Part shown: positions 38,277 to 47,584 of the stretch, in pieces | Numbering within the stretch: position 1 is the first letter of the stretch | Layout: each line of letters begins with the position of its first letter | DNA from: Vibrio bathopelagicus | Lineage (GTDB): Bacteria; Pseudomonadota; Gammaproteobacteria; Enterobacterales; Vibrionaceae | DNA: 64,000 nucleotides | Assembly: GCF_014879975.1 (NCBI RefSeq) | Contig: NZ_CP062501.1 | Span: 1-64,000, forward strand | Reading direction: 5' to 3' | Translations under genes and position numbers: made by a program | Notes under the pieces: generated by a model | What the model was told of the DNA's origin: nothing | The model's input: only the letters and a program-made list of their open reading frames with translations | Database searches by the model: none

Positions 38277-39143
38277 ATGACGAATGTAAGAACAGTAGAT
38301 CATGTGATTGCAGCACATGCCACCTCCGATGGTGATGGCGTCAAAATCCAAAGACTCGCTGGTTTCAATAACACGCGTTTCTCTCCATTTTTGATGGTCG
38401 ACGAACTTAAATCGGATGAAAGCAAAGACTACGTTGGTGGCTTTCCTCCTCATCCTCACCGTGGGATAGAAACGCTCACTTACATGCTTAAAGGTCACTT
38501 CCAACACAAGGACCACATGGGTAATGTCGGTGAACTTCGTAGCGGTGGCGCACAATGGATGGCCGCAGGTCGTGGTGTGATTCACAGTGAAATGCCGATG
38601 ATGGAAGAAGGCGCGTTGCACGGTTTTCAGATTTGGATAAACCAGCCAGCAACACACAAAATGCAGCCAGCGCGATACCATGACTTCCAAAGTGAAAGCA
38701 TTGCAGAACATCAAAATGAACAAATCGGTTTACTGAGAATGATTTCCGGTGGGTTTGAACTGCATGACCAAGCTGACGCAGACACCATACAAACACAAGG
38801 TCCATTACAAACGACCGGTGTACCATTAAGCGTTGCGGATTGGCGAGCGAATTCAGGGCAAAAAGTGACGTTAGGGACTCTAGTTGATCATAATGCCATG
38901 GCTTATGCTTACCGAGGCAGCGTCAAAATCGGCGACAAAGTCATCAACCAAGGTCAACTGGCCCTGCTAACAAAAGCTGAATGGTTGTCTTTAGAAAGCC
39001 TAGAAGATTCAGGTGTGCTGATTTTTTCTGGTCAACCGATTAATGAGCCGGTTGTACACTATGGTCCGTTTGTCATGAACTCGATGGAAGAGATTGAACA
39101 GACTATTCAGGATTACAACAACGGCGTTTTTGAGACCTATTGA
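38277..39143 (+). CDS. Pirin family protein
   Basis: 288-residue bicupin. The N-terminal cupin has the metal-binding residues in FPPHPHRGIETLTYML and the later GVIHSEMP, as in pirins that bind Fe or Ni (some show quercetinase activity). The C-terminal pirin domain covers about 170-280. GAGGG lies eight bases before the start. A perfect heptamer array begins 24 bases after the stop. Biological role is uncertain. Confidence 0.9.
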   Translation: MTNVRTVDHVIAAHATSDGDGVKIQRLAGFNNTRFSPFLMVDELKSDESKDYVGGFPPHPHRGIETLTYMLKGHFQHKDHMGNVGELRSGGAQWMAAGRGVIHSEMPMMEEGALHGFQIWINQPATHKMQPARYHDFQSESIAEHQNEQIGLLRMISGGFELHDQADADTIQTQGPLQTTGVPLSVADWRANSGQKVTLGTLVDHNAMAYAYRGSVKIGDKVINQGQLALLTKAEWLSLESLEDSGVLIFSGQPINEPVVHYGPFVMNSMEEIEQTIQDYNNGVFETY

Positions 39144-39166
39144 TTTACGATGTCTTGGTTTTCAGT

Positions 39167-39215
39167 TTTGAGCTTTGAGCTTTGAGCTTTGAGCTTTGAG
39201 CTTTGAGCTTTGAGC
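39167..39215. repeat. Seven perfect copies of a 7-bp unit
   Basis: TTTGAGC repeated seven times, 24 bases after the pirin stop codon. A perfect short array of this kind can change length by slippage. Confidence 0.95.
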
Positions 39216-39322
39216 AGGATATTCAAGAGATTTTGCAACAAACAACGAATTTTGGTCGTCCATTTGATGACTGTAAAAACAAGTGACACTATCCACTGCC
39301 GGATTACCTATCACTTATTTAA

Positions 39323-39346
39323 CCACGCTCCTAGAGCGTGGTTTTT
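39323..39346 (+). terminator. Terminator between pirin and ppnP
   Basis: CCACGCTC/GAGCGTGG stem with a CTA loop and TTTTTT after it; lies between convergent genes. Confidence 0.9.
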
Positions 39347-39377
39347 TCTTATTAGTCAGAGACTAAAATACAGCTTT

Positions 39378-39659
39378 TTATAAGTACTCACATAAATAAG
39401 CCGTTGCTTCTTTTACCTGTAGATCAAAAGAAGAATCGCCCGCAACGTCAAAAGAGTCGCCAGATTGGTATGTTGTCCAATCTTCATCACCAACACGCTT
39501 TACAATCAGAGCGCCTTTTACAACGGTCATTTTTTCCGGAGCTGCGGTACCGAATGTGTATTCGCCAGCAGCCATCACACCAACACTTACATCTGCGCCA
39601 GACTGGTTAAACGCTAACGACTTAACGCCACCATCAAAGTATGTATTCTCTTTAATCAT
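39378..39659 (-). CDS. ppnP: Pyrimidine/purine nucleoside phosphorylase
   Basis: 93-residue single-cupin enzyme of the PpnP (YaiE, DUF1255) family, which splits several nucleosides with phosphate. The family N-terminus ENTYFDGGVKSLAF, the central GVMAAGEYTFGTAAPEKMTV and the tail TAYLCEYL are all present. AAGGAA precedes the start. The 309-base gap to 39968 contains a 9-bp inverted repeat (39712-39720 and 39774-39782) and otherwise nothing I can support. Confidence 0.93.
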   Translation of the reverse strand: MIKENTYFDGGVKSLAFNQSGADVSVGVMAAGEYTFGTAAPEKMTVVKGALIVKRVGDEDWTTYQSGDSFDVAGDSSFDLQVKEATAYLCEYL

Positions 39660-39968
39660 TGTACTTCCTTGTTATATTCAAATTGCAATTATTGGGCTTC
39701 AATGAATCAGCCTATGCGTAAATTCACGTGATAATTGTTTTAACCAATTCACGACATTCCTACAAGAAATAAATACGCATAGCTTAAGTCTTTTCTATAA
39801 TAAAGATGCATTGACTGAACGAATACCATCAGGAAAACTTAAAATTAGCCAAAGCAACCCATTTATCTAGAACATTCGATCCTGCTTCTAACTCTCGCAA
39901 CTATCTTTGCAAACTAAGGTTTTAATTTATAATCTTTAAGGCAGTATGAGTAAGGAAATGACGAGAAC

Positions 39969-40433
39969 ATGGCGAAAAAGAGCACTAAAATAGCAGATCT
40001 ATTTGCCAACTCGTTACGTTACCTTTTTCTATTGGTTGCCGCTATCATTGCTCTCACTGCAGGGTATTTAGCCTATCAAACTCACCAACAATCCGTCAGC
40101 CCAAGTAATGTTCACGGCACATGGATAGAGATTGGTGCTCCCCCCTACAAAACCGATATCCTGACCCTTTCCGACAATGGCGTGATGATGAACCATCGCT
40201 TCATCAGTACTTCATTTGATTTTGATGGCAAAGTTGTCACGATCAATACAGGATCTGGGGAAACGGTTTATACGATAAGTGGTACCTACGACTCCCCTCG
40301 TTTAAAACGACTCGTTCCAAGCGTCCCTTCACAACAGTTCATTAAAGAGGGCTATGAAGACACAGCCGCGGGTGATACCCACAGTGTTATGCAGCAACGA
40401 CGCGCTTCATTAGCGGAACAATTCAAACGATAA
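39969..40433 (+). CDS. DUF2850-like membrane-anchored protein
   Basis: 154 residues. One N-terminal membrane helix (about 17-36) leaves the rest outside the cytoplasm. The domain (VHGTWIEIGAPPYKTDILTL and SFDFDGKVVTINTGSGE) looks beta-rich and resembles DUF2850, a family I remember as limited to Vibrionaceae. AAGGAAATGACGAGAAC precedes the start. Function unknown; monocistronic. Confidence 0.7.
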   Translation: MAKKSTKIADLFANSLRYLFLLVAAIIALTAGYLAYQTHQQSVSPSNVHGTWIEIGAPPYKTDILTLSDNGVMMNHRFISTSFDFDGKVVTINTGSGETVYTISGTYDSPRLKRLVPSVPSQQFIKEGYEDTAAGDTHSVMQQRRASLAEQFKR

Positions 40434-40743
40434 ACCCCTTCATTTTTAGAACAAGCACTGTCTTTCACGTAAAACCTATCCCAAGTCGATACACCCAACT
40501 CTGTGACTCTCCTTCAAATGGCGATATTTTCTTATCGTTTGTCGCATCTTTTCATAACTTCATGTCGCGTATTTTCACTTATGAGATTTTCATTCTGAAG
40601 ACTGATTTATTTTATAAAACATGGACTCGGCCTCTCATTCATTAAGCAACAGAATTGTAACAAGATACAATTTTTTAGTTGTCCATCGAAAACGTATTTA
40701 TTTTCAGTTATGAAATTAAAACTCTCTCGAATACTGACAGGGA

Positions 40744-40768
40744 AGCTCCTTCAAAACTGATTGGAGCT
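40744..40768 (+). promoter_or_regulatory. Leader stem-loop upstream of the chitinase
   Basis: AGCTCC/GGAGCT pair across a 13-base loop, 52 bases before the start. It could be a 5'-UTR structure. The rest of the 386-base gap (40434-40819) is A/T-rich with no gene; a chitin-responsive promoter is expected but I cannot mark its site. Confidence 0.35.
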
Positions 40769-40819
40769 GCTTATGGGGCCATTTGGTTCTCGTAACCTTC
40801 AAGGAATGAGAGAAATAGT

Positions 40820-43354
40820 ATGATTCGTATTAATACCTGTGCGGCAAGCATTGCTCTAGCGCTATCAGGTACAGCATTAGCTGCACCAACAGCACCTAGC
40901 ATCGACATGTACGGTTCCAACAACCTGCAGTTTTCTAAAATTGAACTCGCGATGGAAACTACTTCTGGCTACAACCAGATGGTTAAATATCACGACAAAG
41001 CAAAGGTCGACGTTAAATTCAACCAATGGAGCGGAACGTCAGGAAACACTTACAACATCTACTTTGATGGCGTTAAAGTGGCCACAGGCCCTATTACTGG
41101 TAGCCAAACCACGGCTTCATTCGAATACGGTCAAGGTGGCTTGTTCGAAATGGAAATCGAAGCGTGTGATGAAACAGGCTGTAGCAAGAGTGCACCCGCT
41201 CAGATCACCATCGCCGATACCGATGGCTCACACTTAGCACCACTTGCGATGAACGTAGATCCAAACAATAAGTCATACAACACAGACCCAAATACGGTAG
41301 TAGGTACTTACTTTGTTGAGTGGGGTATTTACGGTCGTGATTACACAGTTGATAACCTACCTGCTGACAACTTGACCCATATCCTTTATGGCTTCATTCC
41401 AATTTGTGGTCCTAATGAATCAGTAAAATCAGTGGGCGGTAATAGCTACAACGCACTCATGACAGCCTGTCAGGGTGTTAACGATTACGAAGTGGTGATT
41501 CATGACCCTTGGGCGGCTTTCCAGAAGAGTTTCCCTCAAGCTGGTCACGAATACAGCTCACCTATCAAGGGTAACTACGCAATGATGATGGCGCTAAAAC
41601 AGCGCAATCCAGACTTAAAAATCATCCCATCTATTGGTGGTTGGACACTGTCTGACCCGTTCTTCGATTTCACTACAAAAGCGAACCGCGACACGTTCGT
41701 TGCATCGGTTAAGAAATTTCTCAACACATGGAAATTCTACGACGGTGTAGATATCGATTGGGAATTCCCTGGTGGAGGCGGTGCTGCTCCCGATCTTGGT
41801 GACCCTGTAAATGACGGCCCTGCTTACATTGCATTGATGGCAGAGCTGCGCGTTATGTTGGATGAGCTAGAAGCTGAGAACGGCCGTACTTACGAGCTAA
41901 CATCAGCGATCGGTGTGGGTCACGATAAGATTGAAGACGTGAACTACGGCGATGCTATCCAATACATGGATTACATCTTCGCAATGACTTACGACTTCTA
42001 CGGCGGTTGGAATAACGTGTTAGGTCACCAAACAGCACTGAACTGCGGTAACTTCATGCGCCCTGGTCAATGTGATGGCACAGGACTCGATGAAAATGGC
42101 GAACAGTACACTGGCCCAGCTTACACCACTGACAACGGCATCCAATTGCTGCTTGAGCAAGGTGTTCCAGCGAACAAACTTGTTGTTGGTACTGCGATGT
42201 ACGGTCGTGGTTGGGAAGGTGTATTACCATCATCACTTTCAGATCCAAGCGACCCAATGACAGGCGTGGGTAATGGCAAACTAACCGGCAGCTCTGCACA
42301 AGGTGTATGGGAAGATGGCGTTATCGATTACAAAGGCATTAAAGCGAACATGCTTGGTGCAAACAACCAAGGCATCAACGGCTTTGAATATGGTTACGAC
42401 GAGATGGCAGAAGCGCCTTACGTTTGGAACCGCACTTCAGGCAAGTTGATCACATTTGATGATGACCGTTCAGTGAAAGCAAAAGGCGCGTACGTTCGTA
42501 GCCTTGGTCTTGCGGGTCTATTCTCTTGGGAAATTGATGCGGATAACGGCGATATCCTGAATGCGATGCATGAAGGTCTAGCAGGTGGCACCACAGATCC
42601 TGTAAATCGTAAACCAACCGCTGCTGCGGGTGCAGATCAATCGGTTGAAGGCCCGGCTTCTGTATCTCTAGACGGTAGCGCTTCAAAAGACAGCGACGGC
42701 ACAATTGCTAGCTATGCTTGGTCACAAATAAGCGGAACAGCAGTAACTCTGGCTAACGCGAATGCGGCTGTTGCGAGTTTCGATGTTGTTGAAGTCGCAC
42801 AGCAAGAAACACTGACCTTTAGCCTAACTGTGACAGACAACGAAGGGGCTACATCCGCCGACACCGTTGTTGTAACGGTAAACCCTAAAGATACAGGCCC
42901 AGTCAATACCGCTCCAGTAGCAGTAGTTACAGCTCCTTCTGAAGTGAATGCGGGTGATGTAGTCGTGGTTGATGCTTCGGCTTCGAGCGATGCTGACCAA
43001 GATACATTGACCTTCACGTGGGATGTACCAGCAGGTATCAACGCAACAGTACAAGGCGCTTCGGTAAGCTTTGTCGCGGCGGAATACACGCAAGACACGG
43101 TACTGAACTTCTCTGTGACAGTGAGTGATGGTACAGATACATCAGTCGCGGCTGCATCAGTAAAAGTCCTCAAGAAAACAACAGGCGGCGGTACGTGTAC
43201 TAACGCTTGGGATTCAAGTGCAGTCTACACTGGCGGCGACCAAGTGACTCAAGGTGGTAAGGTTTGGGAAGCGAAGTGGTGGACAACAGGTGAAGATCCA
43301 ACAACGACAGGCCAATGGGGTGTGTGGAAAGAGATCGGTCCTGCAAGCTGCTAA
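40820..43354 (+). CDS. Secreted GH18 chitinase, ChiA type
   Basis: 844-residue extracellular endochitinase. A signal peptide (about 1-22, ALA-AP) comes first, then the ChiA N-terminal domain (about 25-145). The GH18 catalytic domain follows (about 155-590), with the signature DGVDIDWE whose acid is Glu315. Two Ig/PKD-like modules (about 600-690 and 695-785) come next. A C-terminal chitin-binding CBM5/12 (about 795-844) contains WDSSAVYTGGDQVTQGGKVW, AKWWTTGEDP and paired end cysteines. This matches the ChiA chitinases of Vibrio. A strong terminator follows. It would be exported by type II secretion. Confidence 0.95.
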   Translation: MIRINTCAASIALALSGTALAAPTAPSIDMYGSNNLQFSKIELAMETTSGYNQMVKYHDKAKVDVKFNQWSGTSGNTYNIYFDGVKVATGPITGSQTTASFEYGQGGLFEMEIEACDETGCSKSAPAQITIADTDGSHLAPLAMNVDPNNKSYNTDPNTVVGTYFVEWGIYGRDYTVDNLPADNLTHILYGFIPICGPNESVKSVGGNSYNALMTACQGVNDYEVVIHDPWAAFQKSFPQAGHEYSSPIKGNYAMMMALKQRNPDLKIIPSIGGWTLSDPFFDFTTKANRDTFVASVKKFLNTWKFYDGVDIDWEFPGGGGAAPDLGDPVNDGPAYIALMAELRVMLDELEAENGRTYELTSAIGVGHDKIEDVNYGDAIQYMDYIFAMTYDFYGGWNNVLGHQTALNCGNFMRPGQCDGTGLDENGEQYTGPAYTTDNGIQLLLEQGVPANKLVVGTAMYGRGWEGVLPSSLSDPSDPMTGVGNGKLTGSSAQGVWEDGVIDYKGIKANMLGANNQGINGFEYGYDEMAEAPYVWNRTSGKLITFDDDRSVKAKGAYVRSLGLAGLFSWEIDADNGDILNAMHEGLAGGTTDPVNRKPTAAAGADQSVEGPASVSLDGSASKDSDGTIASYAWSQISGTAVTLANANAAVASFDVVEVAQQETLTFSLTVTDNEGATSADTVVVTVNPKDTGPVNTAPVAVVTAPSEVNAGDVVVVDASASSDADQDTLTFTWDVPAGINATVQGASVSFVAAEYTQDTVLNFSVTVSDGTDTSVAAASVKVLKKTTGGGTCTNAWDSSAVYTGGDQVTQGGKVWEAKWWTTGEDPTTTGQWGVWKEIGPASC

Positions 43355-43408
43355 CTAAAAATAGTGCTTAGTTAAATACAAGCTAAGCATCAACTAAATC
43401 CCTAAAAC

Positions 43409-43442
43409 AAAGGCCAACCAGAGAATATCTGGTTGGCCTTTT
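43409..43442. terminator. Terminator between chitinase and hydrolase
   Basis: AAAGGCCAACCAG/CTGGTTGGCCTTT, a perfect 13-bp stem between convergent genes, with T-rich flanks on the plus side. Confidence 0.9.
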
Positions 43443-43511
43443 ACTTATATTTTCTGCTCTTTTAACTTGCGATCGTTTTACTGACGGGCTTTTTAAGTAC
43501 GCTCGTTAGGC

Positions 43512-44360
43512 TTAATCAATTAAGTTATCAAAGCTCTCGAATACTTGCGGGCACTTCATCACTCGACCATGGCCTTGGCCTTGAGTGGCAATCAAGGTAA
43601 CGCGACCCATTTCATTAGCTGCACGCTGAGACACATCAAACTTAGTAAACTTGTCTTGCTCATCATGAACGATGATTGTTTGAGCCTCACGAAGCGCTAG
43701 CTTTCCATAAGGATCGACAGACTGAATAGGGTAGTTGAACTGCTCTTCCACTTCACCAACTACCGCCTCGAACAGTTTCATTGAGTAACCTGAACGCGCA
43801 ACACTGCCAAATAGGTTTTCGAGATAATCCAGTACTGGAGCAATCAGCAACAGCGGTTTGTTTTCCAATTTAACGTGCTTACATTCCAACGCTGAAGCAG
43901 TACCCATGCTGTGACCAACCAAGCCAGCCACTTCACCAACTGAATCTAGAATCGCTTCTAAGCCATTCACAAACGCAGGGATGTGACCATGCACGCCATC
44001 ACTGCCACCATGTGCTGGGTGATCATAAGCCATTGCAGTAAAGTCTTTAGCAGCGATATGCTCCATCAGAGGAAAGAACTGACTCGCGGTGCCCGACCAA
44101 CCGTGGGTAAGCACCCAAACTGGACCAGTACCCAAAGAATACGTTTTTATAACGCCATCACGACCTTCGATTTCACTCTTGATGAGCCCTTGTGGATCCG
44201 CGTTTTTTTGCTCGGTACGCATCGGAGTCAGCAGCAGTTTACGTGCCGTTTTCTTTGCGTGGCTCGGTGCTAGGATGTAATGCAGATTCGTCGTAGCGCC
44301 AATTAGGCTGCGCTTGAAGCTGAACTTGTTCGATGTATTAAAATAAATTTTGTCACTCAT
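43512..44360 (-). CDS. Alpha/beta hydrolase
   Basis: 282-residue hydrolase of the alpha/beta fold. The oxyanion region VWVLTHGWSG, the nucleophile elbow GHSMGTAS, and a late Asp (DEQDKF) and His (GQGHGRV) form the presumed triad. The ATG at 44360 has AAGGAACG upstream; an upstream ATG at 44381 is poorer. It lies 216 bases downstream of a TetR gene on the same strand, so control by that repressor is likely. Substrate unknown. Confidence 0.85.
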   Translation of the reverse strand: MSDKIYFNTSNKFSFKRSLIGATTNLHYILAPSHAKKTARKLLLTPMRTEQKNADPQGLIKSEIEGRDGVIKTYSLGTGPVWVLTHGWSGTASQFFPLMEHIAAKDFTAMAYDHPAHGGSDGVHGHIPAFVNGLEAILDSVGEVAGLVGHSMGTASALECKHVKLENKPLLLIAPVLDYLENLFGSVARSGYSMKLFEAVVGEVEEQFNYPIQSVDPYGKLALREAQTIIVHDEQDKFTKFDVSQRAANEMGRVTLIATQGQGHGRVMKCPQVFESFDNLID

Positions 44361-44576
44361 GACCGTTCCTTGTATCGCCATCTTGATTGGCGGTTCGAGC
44401 TCGGCCCTAAAAAACGAACGACCGTGCTATTTATTGATGTAAAAAATGGCGCTACTGCTGCTTATAAAAGTTTATCGCAACTTATCGCCACTTCTCTAAA
44501 ATTTGTATCAGCCAGCCTAAAGCAAAGTTCACATACTTTACAAATACAATGCCTTGCGAACTAATTGGTTTACGAG

Positions 44577-45170
44577 TTAAACCGCTTTCCAGCTAGCGAC
44601 CAAGCGCTCAACACCGCTCCAAAAATGAGTGTGGCTCGCTTGCTGCCCTCGCAATGAATAGAACAAATTTGCACTCAAGTAGAGACCATATAACTCGAAA
44701 GTTGCCTGTTTTGGCTTTAAATCGGCCCTGAACTGTTTACTCTCAACCGCTTTTGCGACCTGAATCGTCAAGTAATCAATCCACACTGAAATGGTTTTCT
44801 GCAGTGCCTTCTGAATCACAGACGTTTCGCTGCCTGCATCTTTCCAAGCATCAATAAACATGCAACTACCTTGGAATGAATGATTCCAGCCCAGCCAATT
44901 ATCGAGCAGCTGTTTCAATTTCGCTTCAATATCACCATCACCCAACTCTCTCGCAGGAATGATGACTCTTTCAGTGAATATGGCGTTGGAATACTCGAGT
45001 ACAGAAAGTTGCAGGTTCTCTTTAGAGTTGAAGTGCGCGAACAAACCACTCTTAGACATACCACACTGCTTGGCTAATTCGCCAATCGTTAAACTCTCAA
45101 GACCATTTTCGCTCGCAAGTGCGAATGCATGGCTCAAAATATACTCTTTGGTTATCTTTCCTTTGCTCAT
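44577..45170 (-). CDS. TetR-family repressor
   Basis: 197 residues. The N-terminal helix-turn-helix (TIGELAKQCGMSKSGLFAHF) is followed by an all-helical ligand-binding domain. It lies between the alpha/beta hydrolase (same strand) and a divergent AEC transporter, so it may control both. A small dyad ATAAA-N8-TTTAT at 45183-45200, adjacent to its start, could be its operator. Confidence 0.9.
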   Translation of the reverse strand: MSKGKITKEYILSHAFALASENGLESLTIGELAKQCGMSKSGLFAHFNSKENLQLSVLEYSNAIFTERVIIPARELGDGDIEAKLKQLLDNWLGWNHSFQGSCMFIDAWKDAGSETSVIQKALQKTISVWIDYLTIQVAKAVESKQFRADLKPKQATFELYGLYLSANLFYSLRGQQASHTHFWSGVERLVASWKAV

Positions 45171-45330
45171 TATTCACCAATGATAAATCTGATGGTTTAT
45201 TTTTAGCACGTTCGTACTTTTTTTCAAGTTTTTTGCTTAACCACTGGGATTTAATTTCTCTTACCCAAGAATTGTGGAAAAATGCGACAGTATTCAAAGG
45301 AAATTGAAATCGACTAACAAAGGAAAGAGA

Positions 45331-46287
45331 ATGAACACACTTTGGGAACAGTTTGCGTTTTCGGCGTCGGTAACAGGCCCTATCTGTTTAATGCTGTTTC
45401 TTGGAGTGATACTCAAACGAATCGGCTTAATCAATGACAATTTCATTGATGTCGCCTCTAAGGTAGTGTTTCAAGTCACCCTGCCCGCAATGTTATTTTT
45501 GAGCATTGTTCAGTCTAACCACGACTTTGCCGCAAGTGGAAAGCTCGTCATTTTTGGCCTAGTCGCCAACCTTACCTTCTTCGTGTTCACCACAATAAGC
45601 ACCAAAATAGCCTTTAAAAAGCCTCAAGACCAAGGCGTCATAGTACAAGGTGGCTTTCGTGCCAACACCGCCATTATTGGTCTCGCTTATGTTGCCAATA
45701 TATACGGTAACGACGGCGTTGCACTCGCTGCCCTTTATGTCGCCTCACTGACGGTTCTCTATAATATTCAGGCGGTTATCGCGCTCACACCGAAAGGTCA
45801 AGAGTCGGGTGACAAAGCCATTCAAGTGATTGTTAAAACGCTCACCAAAAACCCTCTTATTATCTCGATCGCTATGGGTGTCTTGTTCTACTTACTATCC
45901 ATTCCAGTACCGAAAATGGTGACAGACGCAGGGCAATATTTTGCCAATATGACGTTACCATTAGCCCTGCTATGTACTGGAGGATCACTTGATATACGCT
46001 CTCTAAAAAAAGATAAAGGCCCAACTTGGTTCTCTACGGGATACAAACTGGTTTTAGCTCCGCTACTGATCACTCTGGCTGCTCTGTTCTTCGGCTTTAG
46101 AGGATTAGATCTCGGTCTTATTTTCTTGATGAGCGCCGCACCAACCGCAGCAGCAAGCTATGTTATGGCCCGCGCGATGGGTGGAAACTCCACATTGGCC
46201 GCCAATATTATCGCGCTAACCACTGTCGTTTCACTTATCACTTGTACGCTTGGTATCTTTGCATTGACTGCAATGGATTTAATATAG
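45331..46287 (+). CDS. AEC-family permease (auxin efflux carrier fold)
   Basis: 318-residue inner-membrane transporter with about ten hydrophobic helices (GPICLMLFLGVILKRIGL at the start, SAAPTAAASYVMARAMGG near the end). The AEC family includes malate and other carboxylate carriers. The ATG at 45331 has AAAGGAAAGAG; an earlier in-frame ATG at 45274 does not. It is divergent from the TetR gene. Substrate unknown. Confidence 0.88.
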   Translation: MNTLWEQFAFSASVTGPICLMLFLGVILKRIGLINDNFIDVASKVVFQVTLPAMLFLSIVQSNHDFAASGKLVIFGLVANLTFFVFTTISTKIAFKKPQDQGVIVQGGFRANTAIIGLAYVANIYGNDGVALAALYVASLTVLYNIQAVIALTPKGQESGDKAIQVIVKTLTKNPLIISIAMGVLFYLLSIPVPKMVTDAGQYFANMTLPLALLCTGGSLDIRSLKKDKGPTWFSTGYKLVLAPLLITLAALFFGFRGLDLGLIFLMSAAPTAAASYVMARAMGGNSTLAANIIALTTVVSLITCTLGIFALTAMDLI

Positions 46288-46320
46288 CTGCGACAGGCTT
46301 CAAAAAATCAATACAAGCCT

Positions 46321-46348
46321 TAAATCAAAGGCCTCCAGCTTTGATTTA
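46321..46348. terminator. Hairpin after the AEC transporter
   Basis: Perfect 10-bp stem TAAATCAAAG/CTTTGATTTA with an 8-base loop; no long T run follows. Confidence 0.5.
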
Positions 46349-46409
46349 GTGCTAACTGATTCCGCATAAAGACTGTTAGATTTTACGAAATTTTTCTTAG
46401 AGATCTGAT

Positions 46410-47450
46410 ATGTCTTCCGTTCAACATACGCCTTCACAACGCATCGCCAGTATCGAGTTAGGTCGAGTGATTGCTATCTTGGCGATCATTGGCTTACACG
46501 GCCAGATGGCACTTACTTATTGGCAAATAGATGAAGTGCCATGGATTGGTTATGTGCTTAACCAAGCTGCTCGCTTCGCTGTTCCTCTGTTCTTCCTTAT
46601 TTCCGGCTATCTGATCCAACCTAAGCTCACAGCGTCGCCTTGGACAACCTTCATCAACTACTCCAAACCACTACTCAAAGTTTGGTTGGTATGGAGCATC
46701 ATCTGCCTAATCATGCCATTCAATCTCGCGAAGGTGGAAGAATTGGGTTACCTAGGCGAACGCCAAGGTTACTGGGGCTTTTTAATGAACACTCCGCTCA
46801 ACTCTTTCTTAGAGGGTGGGCTGGTTCACTTGTGGTTTATTCCTGCCCTTGTGTGCGCGGTTTTGATCATCGCCTTAATGGTCGAGATGAAACTCGACAA
46901 GCTTCTACTGCCAGCGGCTATTATGCTTTACGTCTATGGTGTGTTGGCGGGCAGCTATGCGAGCTTAACCGACCTCAGCTCACCGTTCTTCACTCGTAAC
47001 GGTCCGTTCTCTAGCACGTTAATGGTGACCTTAGGTTTCCTGATTCGTCAGCATCAATGGAAAGTGTCATCAACCAAGGCATTGGGGCTATTAGCGCTAG
47101 GCATGCTCATCCACTTTGCCGAAGCAGCATGGCTAACCACCTTTGATATCGCGTTCAACATGAATGATTTCTTGCTTGGTACGGCGCTATGGGGAATGGG
47201 GGTGTTTATGTGGCTTCTGGCTAATCCAAACATCGGTGATTACGCGTGGGTTCGTGCTATCTCGAATCGCATGTTAGGTATCTACGTTTGCCATTTGCTG
47301 ATCATTATCGTGCTGTTCAATGTTTGCGGAGTATTGGGTATCACGGAACTCGGTAAAGATATCACCGTCTTCTTTGGCACCTTTATCCTGAGTTTTATGT
47401 TGGTTGCTGGTATCGAAAAAACGCCACTGCGACACTGGTTGCTTCGCTAG
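46410..47450 (+). CDS. Acyltransferase-3 family membrane protein
   Basis: 346-residue integral membrane O-acyltransferase with ten or so helices. The N-terminus has SIELGRVIAILAIIGLHGQM with the conserved His typical of the family, and RFAVPLFFLISGYLI follows. Such enzymes acylate exported glycans or lipids. No polysaccharide genes lie nearby, so its substrate is open. A perfect terminator follows 58 bases after the stop. Confidence 0.88.
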   Translation: MSSVQHTPSQRIASIELGRVIAILAIIGLHGQMALTYWQIDEVPWIGYVLNQAARFAVPLFFLISGYLIQPKLTASPWTTFINYSKPLLKVWLVWSIICLIMPFNLAKVEELGYLGERQGYWGFLMNTPLNSFLEGGLVHLWFIPALVCAVLIIALMVEMKLDKLLLPAAIMLYVYGVLAGSYASLTDLSSPFFTRNGPFSSTLMVTLGFLIRQHQWKVSSTKALGLLALGMLIHFAEAAWLTTFDIAFNMNDFLLGTALWGMGVFMWLLANPNIGDYAWVRAISNRMLGIYVCHLLIIIVLFNVCGVLGITELGKDITVFFGTFILSFMLVAGIEKTPLRHWLLR

Positions 47451-47508
47451 TGCTATTTGTCTAGCCCTAGTATCTTCTGGACTAGATCAACTTTAAACAG
47501 CCACAAAA

Positions 47509-47546
47509 AAATAAAGGCAAGATAACGGATTATCTTGCCTTTATTT
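47509..47546. terminator. Terminator after the acyltransferase
   Basis: Perfect inverted repeat AAATAAAGGCAAGATAA/TTATCTTGCCTTTATTT with a 4-base loop, between convergent genes; A/T ends let it act both ways. Confidence 0.9.
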
Positions 47547-47584
47547 CATCATATTGGAACCGAGATTATGTTACTCGAGAGGTG

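Noticed and set aside
38166..38723. 185-codon minus-strand frame opposite pirin
   Set aside because: Mirror of the pirin coding sequence.
42712..43173. 153-codon minus-strand frame opposite the chitinase Ig-like modules
   Set aside because: Mirror of the threonine/valine-rich coding strand.
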